A stretch of DNA of 64,000 nt from Leifsonia sp. TF02-11 (lineage in GTDB: Bacteria > Actinomycetota > Actinomycetes > Actinomycetales > Microbacteriaceae), in NCBI RefSeq assembly GCF_017565305.1, contig NZ_JAGEKP010000013.1:62001-126000 (forward strand). The letters run 5' to 3'. Below the pieces are notes generated by a model that saw only the letters and a program-made list of their open reading frames with translations, searched no databases and was not told the origin of the DNA. This document shows positions 19,494-28,416 of the stretch, piece by piece; within the stretch, counting starts at the first letter, position 1, and the number at the start of each line of letters is the position of its first letter. A program made the translations under genes and the position numbers.

Positions 19494-21572
19494 ATGGGGT
19501 ACAGGGTTCGCTTCGCGTCGGTCGTCCTGGTCGGAGCCGTGACGCTCGCGGCGTCGCTCGCGATGGCGGCGCCCGCGCAGGCTGCGGTACCTGCACCGGG
19601 GCCGACCTCGGCCGTCGTCACCGTGAGCGTCGGAGGCGACAGGACGTCCGACACGACGATCGCGGGTCTCGCGGGGGTCGAGCTCGGGCTGTTCGCAGAC
19701 CCGGCCGACACGACGCCGCTGCTCACCTGCACCTCCGATGCCGACGGCGACTGCTCGTTCGTCGTGACCGGCGCCGTCCTCGGCACCGCGCCGTGGGTGA
19801 AGGAGATCGCCGCTCCGGCCGGCTGGTTCGCCAACGAAACTCTGCGCACGGGCCCGGGAAGCGGAAGCGGAAGCGTCGCGAGCCCGTACCAGTTCCAGAC
19901 CCCGACGCTCGTCGCGACGAACACCTACCGGTCCACCGCAGACTTCATGAAGAGCAGCTCCAACTCCCTCCCGACCCGGTCGAACGGCGTCTGGCAGCAG
20001 TCGCGGGTCAATCCGCCGCTGCCGGCGAGCTGCGGGATGGACGTCGCACTCGTGCTCGACCTCTCGGCCTCGGTGGGCTCGAACCTGCCCACCCTCAAGA
20101 GCGCGGCCGACGCGTTCGCCGACGCCTTCGTGGGTACGCCCTCCCGCATGGCGGTGTACAGCTTCTCGGCCCAGTCGCCGAGTACGGAGGCCGCCACTGG
20201 CACCGTCGACACGAACCGGCCTGCGCTGCAGTCGGTGTCGACCCAGGCCGGCGCCGATGCGTTCAAGGCCGAGTACGCCTCCTGGGGTCTCGGCGCGGGA
20301 ACGAACTGGGACGCCGCGCTCCAGCGGGTCGCCGAGTCCGGCGTCCACTACGACGCAGTGGTCGTGCTCACAGACGGCAACCCGACCCGCTGGGGCGGCA
20401 CCACCCTGCACGGCGACGGGTCGAGCACGCACTTCACCGATACGGAGGCGGCGATCTTCTCCTCGAACGTGCTCAAGGCGCAGGGAACACGGGTCATCTC
20501 CTTCGGCGTCGGCAACGGTGTGTCCGGCCTCAGCGGCCTCAACCTCGCCGCGATCTCCGGCCAGGAGGCCTTCGACGCCGCAGCGGGCAACGTGGCCACA
20601 GCCGACTACTTCCAGATCCCGGACTTTTCGGGAGCGGGCGACGAGCTCCGCAAGCTCGCACTGGCCAACTGCACGCCGTCCCTCACCGTGATCAAGCAGA
20701 TCGTGCCCGGCACGACGATCGGCGAAGACATCACCGGCGCGACGCCCGCCGGCGCAGGCTGGACGTTCGACGCGACGGCGCTCACGCCCGGCGCGACCGT
20801 GACGCCGGCAACGGCGACGACGCAGGCCGACGGCACCGGCGGGGTCGCGTTCCGTGCAGGGCTGCCGACCGGCGGAACGGAGGCGCAGCTGAGCGTCGCC
20901 GAGACGCAGCAGCCCGGCTACTCCCTCGTGACCCAGGGCGGCGTCAACGCAGTCTGCACCGACCTCGCCGACGGAACGCCGCTGGCGGTGACGAACGACG
21001 GCGCTCTCGGCTTCCAGGTGGCGGTCGGCGCCGATCAGGCCGTCGGCTGCATGGTCTACAACCGCCTCCTCGACCCGGCGACCGTGGCGGTCGACAAGAC
21101 CTGGGTCGTCGACGGCGTGACGTACGCGAACGGCTCGCAGCCTGCCGGGATCTCCGCCGCGCTCCAGCTGTCGCCGCCCGGAGGCGGATCTCCGGCCGGT
21201 CAGTCGTTCGGGGCGGTCGTGCCCGGCTACGCCATCGGCGACCGGATCTCGTTCACCGAGTCGACGTCGCTGGCCTCGACGGGCTGCTCGCTCGTGAGCG
21301 CGCGGGTCACCGAGGCCGACGGCGCCACGGTGGACTCCGCATTGCCGTACGCGCCGACACTGACGGCCGCCGCCTCCCACTACACCGTCACCAATGTCGT
21401 CAGCTGCCCGACGGCGCCCGTGACGCCGCCCGGTGATTCGTCCGCCACCGCGGGGACGGAGCTGCTGTCCGACACCGGTTCGGACACCGGCTGGATGCCT
21501 CTCGGCGCGTTGGCCGCGTTCGTGCTCGTCGGAGCGGGCGTCGCCCTCCGGATGACCCGCGTTCGAGGCTAG
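19494..21572 (+). CDS. Secreted wall-anchored protein with von Willebrand factor A domain
   Basis: A 692-residue exported protein. A signal peptide (FASVVLVGAVTLAASLAMAA then PAQAAVPAPG) is followed by a Cna_B/SpaA-like segment, then a vWA domain with MIDAS DLSAS at 189-193 and VVLTDGNPT. Further beta-sandwich domains follow (about residues 395-640). The C-terminus has ELLSDTGSDTG, a helix and a basic end (RMTRVRG), an atypical sortase signal with Ser in place of Pro (LSDTG). This layout is that of pilus tip or adhesive wall proteins. ATG 19494 follows GGTGAGGGTGG; the ATG at 19419 would place 25 charged residues before the signal. Confidence 0.85.
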   Translation: MGYRVRFASVVLVGAVTLAASLAMAAPAQAAVPAPGPTSAVVTVSVGGDRTSDTTIAGLAGVELGLFADPADTTPLLTCTSDADGDCSFVVTGAVLGTAPWVKEIAAPAGWFANETLRTGPGSGSGSVASPYQFQTPTLVATNTYRSTADFMKSSSNSLPTRSNGVWQQSRVNPPLPASCGMDVALVLDLSASVGSNLPTLKSAADAFADAFVGTPSRMAVYSFSAQSPSTEAATGTVDTNRPALQSVSTQAGADAFKAEYASWGLGAGTNWDAALQRVAESGVHYDAVVVLTDGNPTRWGGTTLHGDGSSTHFTDTEAAIFSSNVLKAQGTRVISFGVGNGVSGLSGLNLAAISGQEAFDAAAGNVATADYFQIPDFSGAGDELRKLALANCTPSLTVIKQIVPGTTIGEDITGATPAGAGWTFDATALTPGATVTPATATTQADGTGGVAFRAGLPTGGTEAQLSVAETQQPGYSLVTQGGVNAVCTDLADGTPLAVTNDGALGFQVAVGADQAVGCMVYNRLLDPATVAVDKTWVVDGVTYANGSQPAGISAALQLSPPGGGSPAGQSFGAVVPGYAIGDRISFTESTSLASTGCSLVSARVTEADGATVDSALPYAPTLTAAASHYTVTNVVSCPTAPVTPPGDSSATAGTELLSDTGSDTGWMPLGALAAFVLVGAGVALRMTRVRG

Positions 21573-21713
21573 GGAACGGGGTCTGCTCAAATGAGCGGTC
21601 TACCCCTGTACGAGTTTTCTGTACGTTCACTCACGAGACAGCGTGCAGTTCTCCTCGATTCCTAAGGTTGCGGCGGACTCGCACGAGTTCCCCCCTTCCG
21701 ACCGAGGAGAGAG

Positions 21714-24700
21714 ATGTCAATGAGACTGCGCACACTGCTGCGCGCCGCCACCGCTGTGGCAGTCGGAGCCGGACTCGCCGCCGGCTCCCTCGTCGCGAGC
21801 CCCGCGTTCGCGAGCACGGACGGCACCGGTGTCGTCATCAACGAGGCCTACCTGTCCGGCGGCAGCGCCGGAGCCGCCTACACCAACAAGTTCGTCGAGC
21901 TCTACAACCCGGGCGACCAGGCGGTCGCCCTCACCGGGTGGAGCCTCCAGTACCGCCCGGCCACCGGCACGGGCGCCGCGAGCGGTGTGGTGCCGCTGAG
22001 CGGCAGCATCGCCGCCAAGGGCTTCTACCTCGTCGCCGGCGCCTCCAACGGCACCAACGGTGCAGCCCTGCCCACCCCCGACGCGGCCAGCAACGCCCTC
22101 AACCCGAGCGGCACAACCGGCACGCTCATCCTCGCGAAGTCGGCCACCGCGCTGACCCTGCCGACCGGTTCGGTGACGGGCAACGCGAGCGTCGCGGACC
22201 TCGTCGGCTACGGCACCTCGAACACGTTCGAAGGCAGCAAGCCGGCCACGGCGCCGAGCGGCAACACGGAGGTGAAGTCTCTCAACCGTACGGCGTTCAA
22301 GGACACCGACGACAACGCGGCTGACTTCACGCTCAGCGCGACGATCACGCCACAGAACACCGCGTCGCCCGCCGATCCCGGCAACCCGGGCGGCGGAGGC
22401 GGCACCGACCCCGGCACCGGAACCGACCCCGGTCCGCCCGGCACGGTGACCATCGCCGAGATCCAGGGCACCGGTGCCACGAGCCCGAAGGCGGGCCAGA
22501 CGGTCAGCACCGTCGGCGTCGTCACCGCGGCCTACCCCACAGGAGGCTTCAACGGCTTCTACCTGCAGACCCCGGGCACCGGCGGCGCGATCGACCTCGC
22601 GACCCACACGGCGTCCGACGCGATCTTCGCGTTCGGCTCCTCCTTCGCCTCCAGTGTCGCCGTCGGCGACTACGTGAAGGTGACCGGCGCGGTCAGCGAA
22701 TTCAACGGGCTCACCGAGATCACCCCGACGAAGGTCGACAAGCTCGACGCGAGCACCGTCACCGCTCCCACTCCCGCGACCGTGGCCCTCCCGACCACCG
22801 ACGCGCAGCGCGAGAGCCTCGAGGGCATGCTGATCGCACCGCAGGGCGCATTCACCGTCACCGACGTCTACTCGGCCAACCAGTACGGCGAGATCGGTCT
22901 GGCGGCGGGAGACAAGCCGCTCGTCCAGGCGACGGAGACCGCCCGCCCCGGCACCGCGGAGTACGCTGCCGCCGTCGCCGACAACAAGGCCCGCTCCGTC
23001 ACCCTCGACGACGGCGCGTCGACCAACTTCCTCAGCGCGGCCAACAAGTCGAAGCCGCTGCCGTACCTGTCGCTGACCAGCCCGGTCCGCGTCGGCGCCC
23101 CCGTCACCTTCACCAAGCCGGTCATCCTCGACTACCGCAACGACGCCTGGAAGTTCCAGCCGACCTCCGAGCTCACGCCGGCCAACGCCGCGACCGTGCA
23201 GCCCGTCACGTTCGGCAACACCCGCACCGCGGCCCCAGCCAACGTGGGAGGCGACCTGCGCCTGGCGACGTTCAACGTGCTGAACTACTTCCCGACCACC
23301 GGCGATCAGCTCACCGGCTGCACGTTCTACACCGACCGCGACGGCAACAAGATCACGGTCAACTCCGGCTGCGACGCCCGCGGCGCCGCCGACGCCACCA
23401 ACCTGAAGCGCCAGCAGGACAAGATCGTCGCCGCGATCAACGCCCTCACCGCCGACGTCGTCTCCCTCGAGGAGATCGAGAACTCGAAGCGCTTCGGCCT
23501 CGACAGGGATGACGCGCTGAAGACCCTGGTCGCCGCGCTGAACACTGCGGCCGGCAGCGAGGTCTGGGCGTTCGTGCCCTCGCCGGCGACCGTGCCCTCC
23601 AGCGAGGACGTCATCCGGACCGCGTTCATCTACAAGAAGGCGGTCGCCGCCCCGGTCGGCGCCTCGAAGATCCTCGACGACGCGGCGTTCTCGAACGCCC
23701 GCCAGCCCCTCGCCCAGGCCTTCAAGAAGGTCGGAGCGCAGGACTCGTCCGCCTTCATCGCCATCGTGAACCACTTCAAGTCGAAGGGCTCTGGAACGGG
23801 CGCCGACGCCGACCAGGGCGACGGCCAGGGCGCGTCCAACGCCTCCCGCGTCAAGCAGGCCACCGCCCTCGTCGCGTTCGCGAACGAGCGCAAGACCACG
23901 CTCGGCTCCGACAAGGTGCTGCTGATCGGCGACTTCAACGCCTACCTCAACGAGGACCCGATCAAGGTCCTCACCGACGCCGGCTACATCGACCAGGTCA
24001 GCACGCGCACCACGAAGGCGACCTACTCCTTCGGCGGCACCGTCGGCTCGCTCGACCACGTGCTCGCGTCGCCTGCGGCCAACGCGGCGATCACCGGCGC
24101 GGACGTCTGGAACATCAACTCGGTGGAGTCGGTGGCCCTGGAGTACAGCCGCTACAACTACAACGTCACCAACTTCTACGAGGCGGGCCCGTACCGCTCC
24201 AGCGACCACGACCCGGTCATCATCGGCCTGGGACTGAAGTCGGCGCCGGTGACGCTCAACCTGCTGAACATCAACGACTTCCACGGTCGGATCGACAGCA
24301 ACACCGTGAAGTTCGCGGGCACCGTCGAGAAGCTGCGCGCGGACGGCGGGGAGGGCAACACGCTCTTCCTCTCCGACGGCGACAACATCGGCGCCTCCCT
24401 GTTCGCGTCGGCCTCGGCCGGCGACGTCCCCACCCTGGACGTGCTGGGCGCCCTCGACCTGAAGACGAGCGCGGTGGGCAACCACGAGTTCGACAAGGGC
24501 TTCGCGGACCTGACCGGCCGGGTGAAGGACGCAGCGAAGTTCAGCTACCTCGGGGCGAACGTCTACCAGAAGGGCACCAAGACCCCGGCGCTGCCGGAGT
24601 ACGCGGTGTTCACGGTCGACGGCCTCCGGGTCGGCGTCATCGGCGCCGTCACGCAGGAGACCCCGACCCTGGTCTCGCCCGGCGGCGTCTCGACGCTCGA

Positions 24701-26507
24701 CTTCGGCGACCCGGTGGAAGCGGTCAACCGCGTCGCGGCCCAGCTGACCGACGGCGACCCGTCCAACGGCGAGGCCGACGTGCTGATCGCGGAGTACCAC
24801 GAGGGTGCCGGCTTCGGCACGCCGGAGGGCGCGACGCTCGACCAGGAGGTCGCGGCGGGCGGCGCGTTCGCCGACATCGTCACCAAGACGAGCGCGAAGG
24901 TCTCGGCGATCTTCACCGGTCACACGCACAAGCTGTACAGCTGGGACGGCCCCGTCCCGGGTGTCGCCGGCGCGACCCGTCCGATCGTCCAGACCGGCAG
25001 CTACGGCGAGAACGTCGGCCAGGTGAAGTTGACCGTGGACCCGGACACCGCCACGGTGACCTCCTACGCGGCACGGAACGTGGCGCGCACCACCGACAGC
25101 GACACCAGCCTCGTCGCCGCCTACCCGCGGGTCGCGAAGGTGAAGTCGATCGTCGACAAGGCGCTCGCCGACGCGGCTGTCATCGGCAACCAGAAGGTCG
25201 GCTCCGTCACCTCCGACATCACCACGGCGTACCTCAACGGTGCGCGTGACGACCGGATGAGCGAGTCCACCCTCGGCAACCTGGTCGCCGACTCGCTGCT
25301 GTCGACCCTGTCGCCAGCCCAGCTGGGCGGCGCCGAGATCGGCGTGGTGAACCCGGGAGGCCTCCGCGCGGAGCTGCTGTACGGCACCGACGGATCGGTC
25401 ACCTACGCACAGGCGAACGCTGTGCTGCCGTTCGTGAACAACCTGTGGACGACCTCCCTCACCGGAGCGCAGTTCAAGCAGGCGCTCGAGCAGCAGTGGC
25501 AGCGGAACGCCGACGGCACCGTGCCGAGCCGGCCGTTCCTCAACCTGGGCCTGTCGAAGAACGTCAGCTACACCTACGACGCGACCCGCGCCGAGGGCGA
25601 CCGGATCACGAGCATCATCGTGAACGGCGCACCGATCGACCCGGCCAAGTCGTACCGGATCGGCACGTTCTCCTTCCTCGCGCAGGGTGGAGACAACTTC
25701 CGGGCGTTCGCGGCCGGAACCGACACCCGCGACTCCGGTCTCATCGACCGGGACGCCTGGATCGGCTACATCACCGCCCACAGCCCGCTGTCGCCGAGCT
25801 TCGCCCGCCGCGGGGTGTCCGTCACGGACGTCCCCACGACGACGCTGCAGCGCGGCCAGCAGGTGAGCTTCGGAGTCCAGAAGCTCAACCTGACCAGCCT
25901 CGGCAGCCCGGCGAACACGTCGCTCGAGCTGAGCTGGGGCGGCTCGGCCGTCATCGGCACCGTGCCGGTGGACGCGTCGGGCAACGCGACGGTGACCTTC
26001 ACGGTCCCGGCGAGCGCTGCGGGTGCGAGCACCCTGGTGCTCACCGCGAAGGAGTCCGGCACGACGGTGCGCATCCCGCTCACCGTCGCCGACGCCCCGA
26101 CCGACGGCAAGCCGACCAGCGACCCGAAGGCCGCAGCGGAGTCGAAGCTGACCAAGGCCCTGAACGGCAAGATCTCGTTCAAGGACAAGGCCTACCACGC
26201 GGGCGACCCGATCGACGTGACGGTCGGCAAGGCGCGCGTGGGCCAGTGGGTGTCGGTGTGGGTCTACTCGCAGCCGGTGAGCGTCGGCGGAGGCTGGGTG
26301 AAGGTGCCGGCCGACGGCATCCTGCACCTGACCCTCCCGAAGCCGCTCGCCAAGGGCGACCACAAGCTGTCCGTTCAGGACAGCACCAACACGGTGATCG
26401 GCTGGGACGACCTCAAGGTCTCCAACGGCAACGCGGTCGGCCACTGGATCTGGACGCTCATCTGGAACTGGCTCACCGGCTGGCTCTGGGGCTGGCAGCA
26501 GCAGTAA
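21714..26507 (+). CDS. Secreted ExeM/NucH-type nuclease fused to 5'-nucleotidase
   Basis: A 1597-residue extracellular multidomain enzyme. After a signal peptide (residues 1-34, ending SPAFA) come a lamin-tail domain (about 40-200), a Gly/Pro/Asp-rich linker, an OB-like segment, an endonuclease/exonuclease/phosphatase domain (ATFNVLNYF near 517, IGDFNAY near 738, SDHDPVI near 829), a metallophosphatase (NINDFHGR near 852, GNHEFDKG near 922, GHTHKLY near 1069), a 5'-nucleotidase C-domain and Ig-like domains. Together these would degrade external DNA and dephosphorylate nucleotides for phosphate and nucleoside uptake. The tail is Trp-rich (WIWTLIWNWLTGWLWGW) and lacks a sortase motif. GAGGAGAG precedes the start; ATG 21720 is an alternative. 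Confidence 0.92.
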   Translation: MSMRLRTLLRAATAVAVGAGLAAGSLVASPAFASTDGTGVVINEAYLSGGSAGAAYTNKFVELYNPGDQAVALTGWSLQYRPATGTGAASGVVPLSGSIAAKGFYLVAGASNGTNGAALPTPDAASNALNPSGTTGTLILAKSATALTLPTGSVTGNASVADLVGYGTSNTFEGSKPATAPSGNTEVKSLNRTAFKDTDDNAADFTLSATITPQNTASPADPGNPGGGGGTDPGTGTDPGPPGTVTIAEIQGTGATSPKAGQTVSTVGVVTAAYPTGGFNGFYLQTPGTGGAIDLATHTASDAIFAFGSSFASSVAVGDYVKVTGAVSEFNGLTEITPTKVDKLDASTVTAPTPATVALPTTDAQRESLEGMLIAPQGAFTVTDVYSANQYGEIGLAAGDKPLVQATETARPGTAEYAAAVADNKARSVTLDDGASTNFLSAANKSKPLPYLSLTSPVRVGAPVTFTKPVILDYRNDAWKFQPTSELTPANAATVQPVTFGNTRTAAPANVGGDLRLATFNVLNYFPTTGDQLTGCTFYTDRDGNKITVNSGCDARGAADATNLKRQQDKIVAAINALTADVVSLEEIENSKRFGLDRDDALKTLVAALNTAAGSEVWAFVPSPATVPSSEDVIRTAFIYKKAVAAPVGASKILDDAAFSNARQPLAQAFKKVGAQDSSAFIAIVNHFKSKGSGTGADADQGDGQGASNASRVKQATALVAFANERKTTLGSDKVLLIGDFNAYLNEDPIKVLTDAGYIDQVSTRTTKATYSFGGTVGSLDHVLASPAANAAITGADVWNINSVESVALEYSRYNYNVTNFYEAGPYRSSDHDPVIIGLGLKSAPVTLNLLNINDFHGRIDSNTVKFAGTVEKLRADGGEGNTLFLSDGDNIGASLFASASAGDVPTLDVLGALDLKTSAVGNHEFDKGFADLTGRVKDAAKFSYLGANVYQKGTKTPALPEYAVFTVDGLRVGVIGAVTQETPTLVSPGGVSTLDFGDPVEAVNRVAAQLTDGDPSNGEADVLIAEYHEGAGFGTPEGATLDQEVAAGGAFADIVTKTSAKVSAIFTGHTHKLYSWDGPVPGVAGATRPIVQTGSYGENVGQVKLTVDPDTATVTSYAARNVARTTDSDTSLVAAYPRVAKVKSIVDKALADAAVIGNQKVGSVTSDITTAYLNGARDDRMSESTLGNLVADSLLSTLSPAQLGGAEIGVVNPGGLRAELLYGTDGSVTYAQANAVLPFVNNLWTTSLTGAQFKQALEQQWQRNADGTVPSRPFLNLGLSKNVSYTYDATRAEGDRITSIIVNGAPIDPAKSYRIGTFSFLAQGGDNFRAFAAGTDTRDSGLIDRDAWIGYITAHSPLSPSFARRGVSVTDVPTTTLQRGQQVSFGVQKLNLTSLGSPANTSLELSWGGSAVIGTVPVDASGNATVTFTVPASAAGASTLVLTAKESGTTVRIPLTVADAPTDGKPTSDPKAAAESKLTKALNGKISFKDKAYHAGDPIDVTVGKARVGQWVSVWVYSQPVSVGGGWVKVPADGILHLTLPKPLAKGDHKLSVQDSTNTVIGWDDLKVSNGNAVGHWIWTLIWNWLTGWLWGWQQQ

Positions 26508-26530
26508 CGACACCTCGTCGCTGAACACGG

Positions 26531-26563
26531 CGGCCGTCGGGCGCTCCGCGCGTCCGGCGGCCG
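26531..26563 (+). terminator. GC-rich hairpin terminator after the nuclease gene
   Basis: CGGCCGTCGGGCGC (26531-26544) pairs with GCGTCCGGCGGCCG (26550-26563) across a 5-nt loop, with two G-U wobbles in the RNA. It begins 24 bp after the stop. A U-tract is missing, as is common in high-GC actinobacteria. Confidence 0.65.
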
Positions 26564-26574
26564 TCGTCGTGTGT

Positions 26575-26780
26575 GGGCGTGGTGCTGGGCGGTGGCGTGG
26601 CTGTGCGGCTGGGCGGCGGTCGGTTGTGCGCCGGGCGGCTGTGTGGCTGGCGGTCGGCCGGGCGGTGGTCGGTGGTCGGCTGGGCGGCGGTCGGCCGGGC
26701 GGTGGTCGGCTGGGCGGCGGTCGGCGAGGTCGCGTCGGTTGTGCGGCTGTGCGGCGTCGACTGCGCGGCAGTCGGCGGTG
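26575..26780 (+). repeat. G-rich degenerate repeats between genes
   Basis: The 292-bp space before the DUF2087 gene is filled by imperfect copies of GGGCGGTGGTCGGCTG and GGGCGGCGGTCGG units, all G-rich on the plus strand. Runs of GG/GGG could form G-quadruplex structures. No gene is supported here. Confidence 0.6.
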
Positions 26781-26799
26781 CCGGCGGTAGCGTGGCCGC

Positions 26800-27288
26800 A
26801 TGGCTGATACCGACTGGCGGCGGATGCTCGCCGCGCTCGCCAACGCCGAGACCCGTGCCACGTTCGCACGCGTGACGCTGGGCCAGCCTCCAGAGGGCGG
26901 AGCTCGCGAGGCGCGGGCGCTCGCCGCGCTCGCCGCCGCGGGGCTCGTGACCGCGACCGAGGAAGGTCACGTCGTGTCCGAGGAGGGCATCCGTGCCGCG
27001 CTGGCCGCGGGAGGTCGGGCTCGCCCCACCGGCGTGCAGCGCTTCCTCGACGCCGACGGGCGCATCGACCGGTACCCGTCCGCCCGCGCCGGCCGGGAGG
27101 AGCTGCTGTCCTGGGTGGCCGACCGCACCCTGGCCTCTGGCGAGGTGGCCGGCGAGCGCGAGATCACAGCGCGCCTGGCGCGGTTCAGCGCGGATCCCGC
27201 CGCCCTCCGCCGCTATCTGGTCGACGCCGGTCTCCTGGAGCGCTCCCGCTCCGGCTCCGAGTACGCCCGCGCCGCGGCCACCTCCTGA
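26800..27288 (+). CDS. DUF2087 domain protein (putative regulator)
   Basis: A 162-residue protein. The N-terminal half looks like a winged-helix (TDWRRMLAALANAETRATFA ... LAALAAAGLVTATEEGHVVSEEG), and the C-terminal half is DUF2087: RIDRYPSARAGREELLSWVA, EREITARLARFSADPAALRR, YLVDAGLLERSRSGSEYAR. DUF2087 proteins are thought to be transcriptional regulators but ligand and targets are unknown. It starts at ATG 26800 after the G-rich repeat region. Confidence 0.82.
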   Translation: MADTDWRRMLAALANAETRATFARVTLGQPPEGGAREARALAALAAAGLVTATEEGHVVSEEGIRAALAAGGRARPTGVQRFLDADGRIDRYPSARAGREELLSWVADRTLASGEVAGEREITARLARFSADPAALRRYLVDAGLLERSRSGSEYARAAATS

Positions 27289-27319
27289 CGCGCCCGCGCC
27301 GCGCGCGCCGCGCCTCGAC

Positions 27320-27690
27320 ATTCGTCACGAATCCCAACATTCGTGCCACGAATCGCGACATTCGTCACGAATCCCTCTTAGCCGCCGGCCGCCCACGAGA
27401 TTCGTCACGAATCCCGACATTCGTGCCACGAATCGCGACATTCGTTACGAATCCCCCTTAGCCGCTGGCCACTTACGAGATTCGTCACGAATCCCGACAT
27501 TTGTGGCACGAATGACGACATTCGTCACGAATCCCTCTTAGCCGCTGGCCGTTTACGAGATTCGTCACGAATCCCTCTTAGCCGCTGGCCACTTACGAGA
27601 TTCGTCACGAATCCCCTTCGTCGCCGCTGCCAACGAGATTCGTCACGAATCTCGACATTCGTGGCACGAATCGCGACATTCGTCACGAAT
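27320..27690. repeat. Array of 14 ATTCGTSACGAAT-type palindromes in 53-bp triplets
   Basis: Fourteen palindromes start at 27320, 27339, 27360, 27400, 27419, 27440, 27480, 27499, 27520, 27560, 27600, 27638, 27657 and 27678. They form four 53-bp triplets (13-mer, 6 bp, 15-mer ATTCGTGSCACGAAT, 6 bp, 13-mer) at 27320, 27400, 27480 and 27638, plus two single 13-mers. Units are separated by a conserved 27-bp spacer of the type CCCTCTTAGCCGCTGGCC plus ACTTACGAG, giving 80-bp and 40-bp periods. No gene lies here. The spacers are near-identical to each other, unlike CRISPR spacers. The array ends 25 bp before a sigma-type promoter. Confidence 0.92.
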
Positions 27691-27700
27691 GTCCCACCAC

Positions 27701-27768
27701 CATGTAAAGAATTGTTGACTTGCGGTACGACTCGCTTTACACTCGTCATGTCTACAATTCTTGACATG
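27701..27768 (+). promoter_or_regulatory. Promoter bracketed by an inverted operator repeat
   Basis: TTGACT (27715-27720) and TACACT (27738-27743) are -35 and -10 elements 17 bp apart. CATGTAAAGAATTGTTGAC (27701-27719) and GTCTACAATTCTTGACATG (27750-27768) are inverted copies (17 of 19 matches), covering the -35 and the start region. Each arm itself has a near-palindromic core around AATT (GTC...AATT...GAC). This fits cooperative autorepression by the HTH protein encoded second in the operon. Confidence 0.8.
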
Positions 27769-27779
27769 TGAGGTGTGCG

Positions 27780-28196
27780 ATGTCCGTCTCCTTCGATGAG
27801 AAGGTCGCCTGGGCCTACCTGGCGGTGGCCGTCCTGGGCTACGCCGTCTACTTGATCCTGTTGGGCGTCAACGGCCCCGGCGCCTACGTCCCGCTGCTGA
27901 TCGGCACGGTCGTCGGCGCCATCGTGGCCAACATCCTCGCCCGCATCGGTATCTCGATCGCCAACCCGCGGGAGGCCGACAAGCGCGATCAGCGCGACCG
28001 CGAGATCAAGGTGTTCGGCGAGCGGGTCGGCCAGGCGTTCGTCATCATCGGCGCGCTCGCAGCGCTCGTGCTGGCTCTGTTCGAGGCGTCCTGGTTCTGG
28101 ATCGCGAACGCCGTGTATCTGGCGTTCGTCCTGTCGGCGGTGGTCGGCTCGATCGCGACCCTGGTCGCCTACCGCAAGGGGCTCCCGGCATGGTGA
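27780..28196 (+). CDS. Four-helix membrane protein of HTH-linked operon
   Basis: A 138-residue membrane protein with four helices (about residues 10-30, 37-60, 88-108, 112-132) and a charged central loop (NPREADKRDQRDREIKVFG). Proteins of this shape (DUF2178-like) are commonly encoded just before a small Xre-type regulator, as here; function is unknown. GAGGTG precedes ATG 27780; an ATG-frame extension from 27768 would overlap the operator arm. Its stop overlaps the next start by 7 bp. Confidence 0.85.
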   Translation: MSVSFDEKVAWAYLAVAVLGYAVYLILLGVNGPGAYVPLLIGTVVGAIVANILARIGISIANPREADKRDQRDREIKVFGERVGQAFVIIGALAALVLALFEASWFWIANAVYLAFVLSAVVGSIATLVAYRKGLPAW

Positions 28197-28408
28197 AGCC
28201 GACGCGGGTGACGAACAGCATCCGGGCGCTGCGGTTCGGGGCGGGGGAGATGACCCAGGCCGAGCTCGCTGAGCGGGTCGGCGTCACCCGCCAGACCATC
28301 ATCGCCATCGAGCAGGGGCGGTACTCGCCGTCGCTGGAGATGGCTTTCCAACTCGCGCGAGTGTTCGGGGTGCCGCTCGATGACGTGTTCCAGTATCCCG
28401 AGGAGTGA
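28190..28408 (+). CDS. Small Xre-type helix-turn-helix regulator
   Basis: A 72-residue DNA-binding protein, nearly all HTH_3: FGAGEMTQAELAERVGVTRQ, then TIIAIEQGRYSPSLEMAFQL, then FGVPLDDVFQYPEE. This compact form usually acts as a dimeric autorepressor. It overlaps the membrane gene by 7 bp, and the operon promoter carries a matching inverted operator, so autoregulation is well supported. It shares a transcript with the oxidoreductase downstream (8-bp gap). Confidence 0.9.
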   Translation: MVKPTRVTNSIRALRFGAGEMTQAELAERVGVTRQTIIAIEQGRYSPSLEMAFQLARVFGVPLDDVFQYPEE

Positions 28409-28416
28409 GGACGACG

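Noticed and set aside
21717-26861. 1714-codon open frame antisense to the secreted nuclease
   Set aside because: It is a shadow of the GC-rich codon pattern: no domain, no ribosome site, Arg/Val/Asp-rich composition. The plus-strand frame has clear enzyme motifs.
27320-27690. Possible CRISPR array
   Set aside because: Spacers are nearly identical to each other, repeats are short palindromes, and no cas gene is present.
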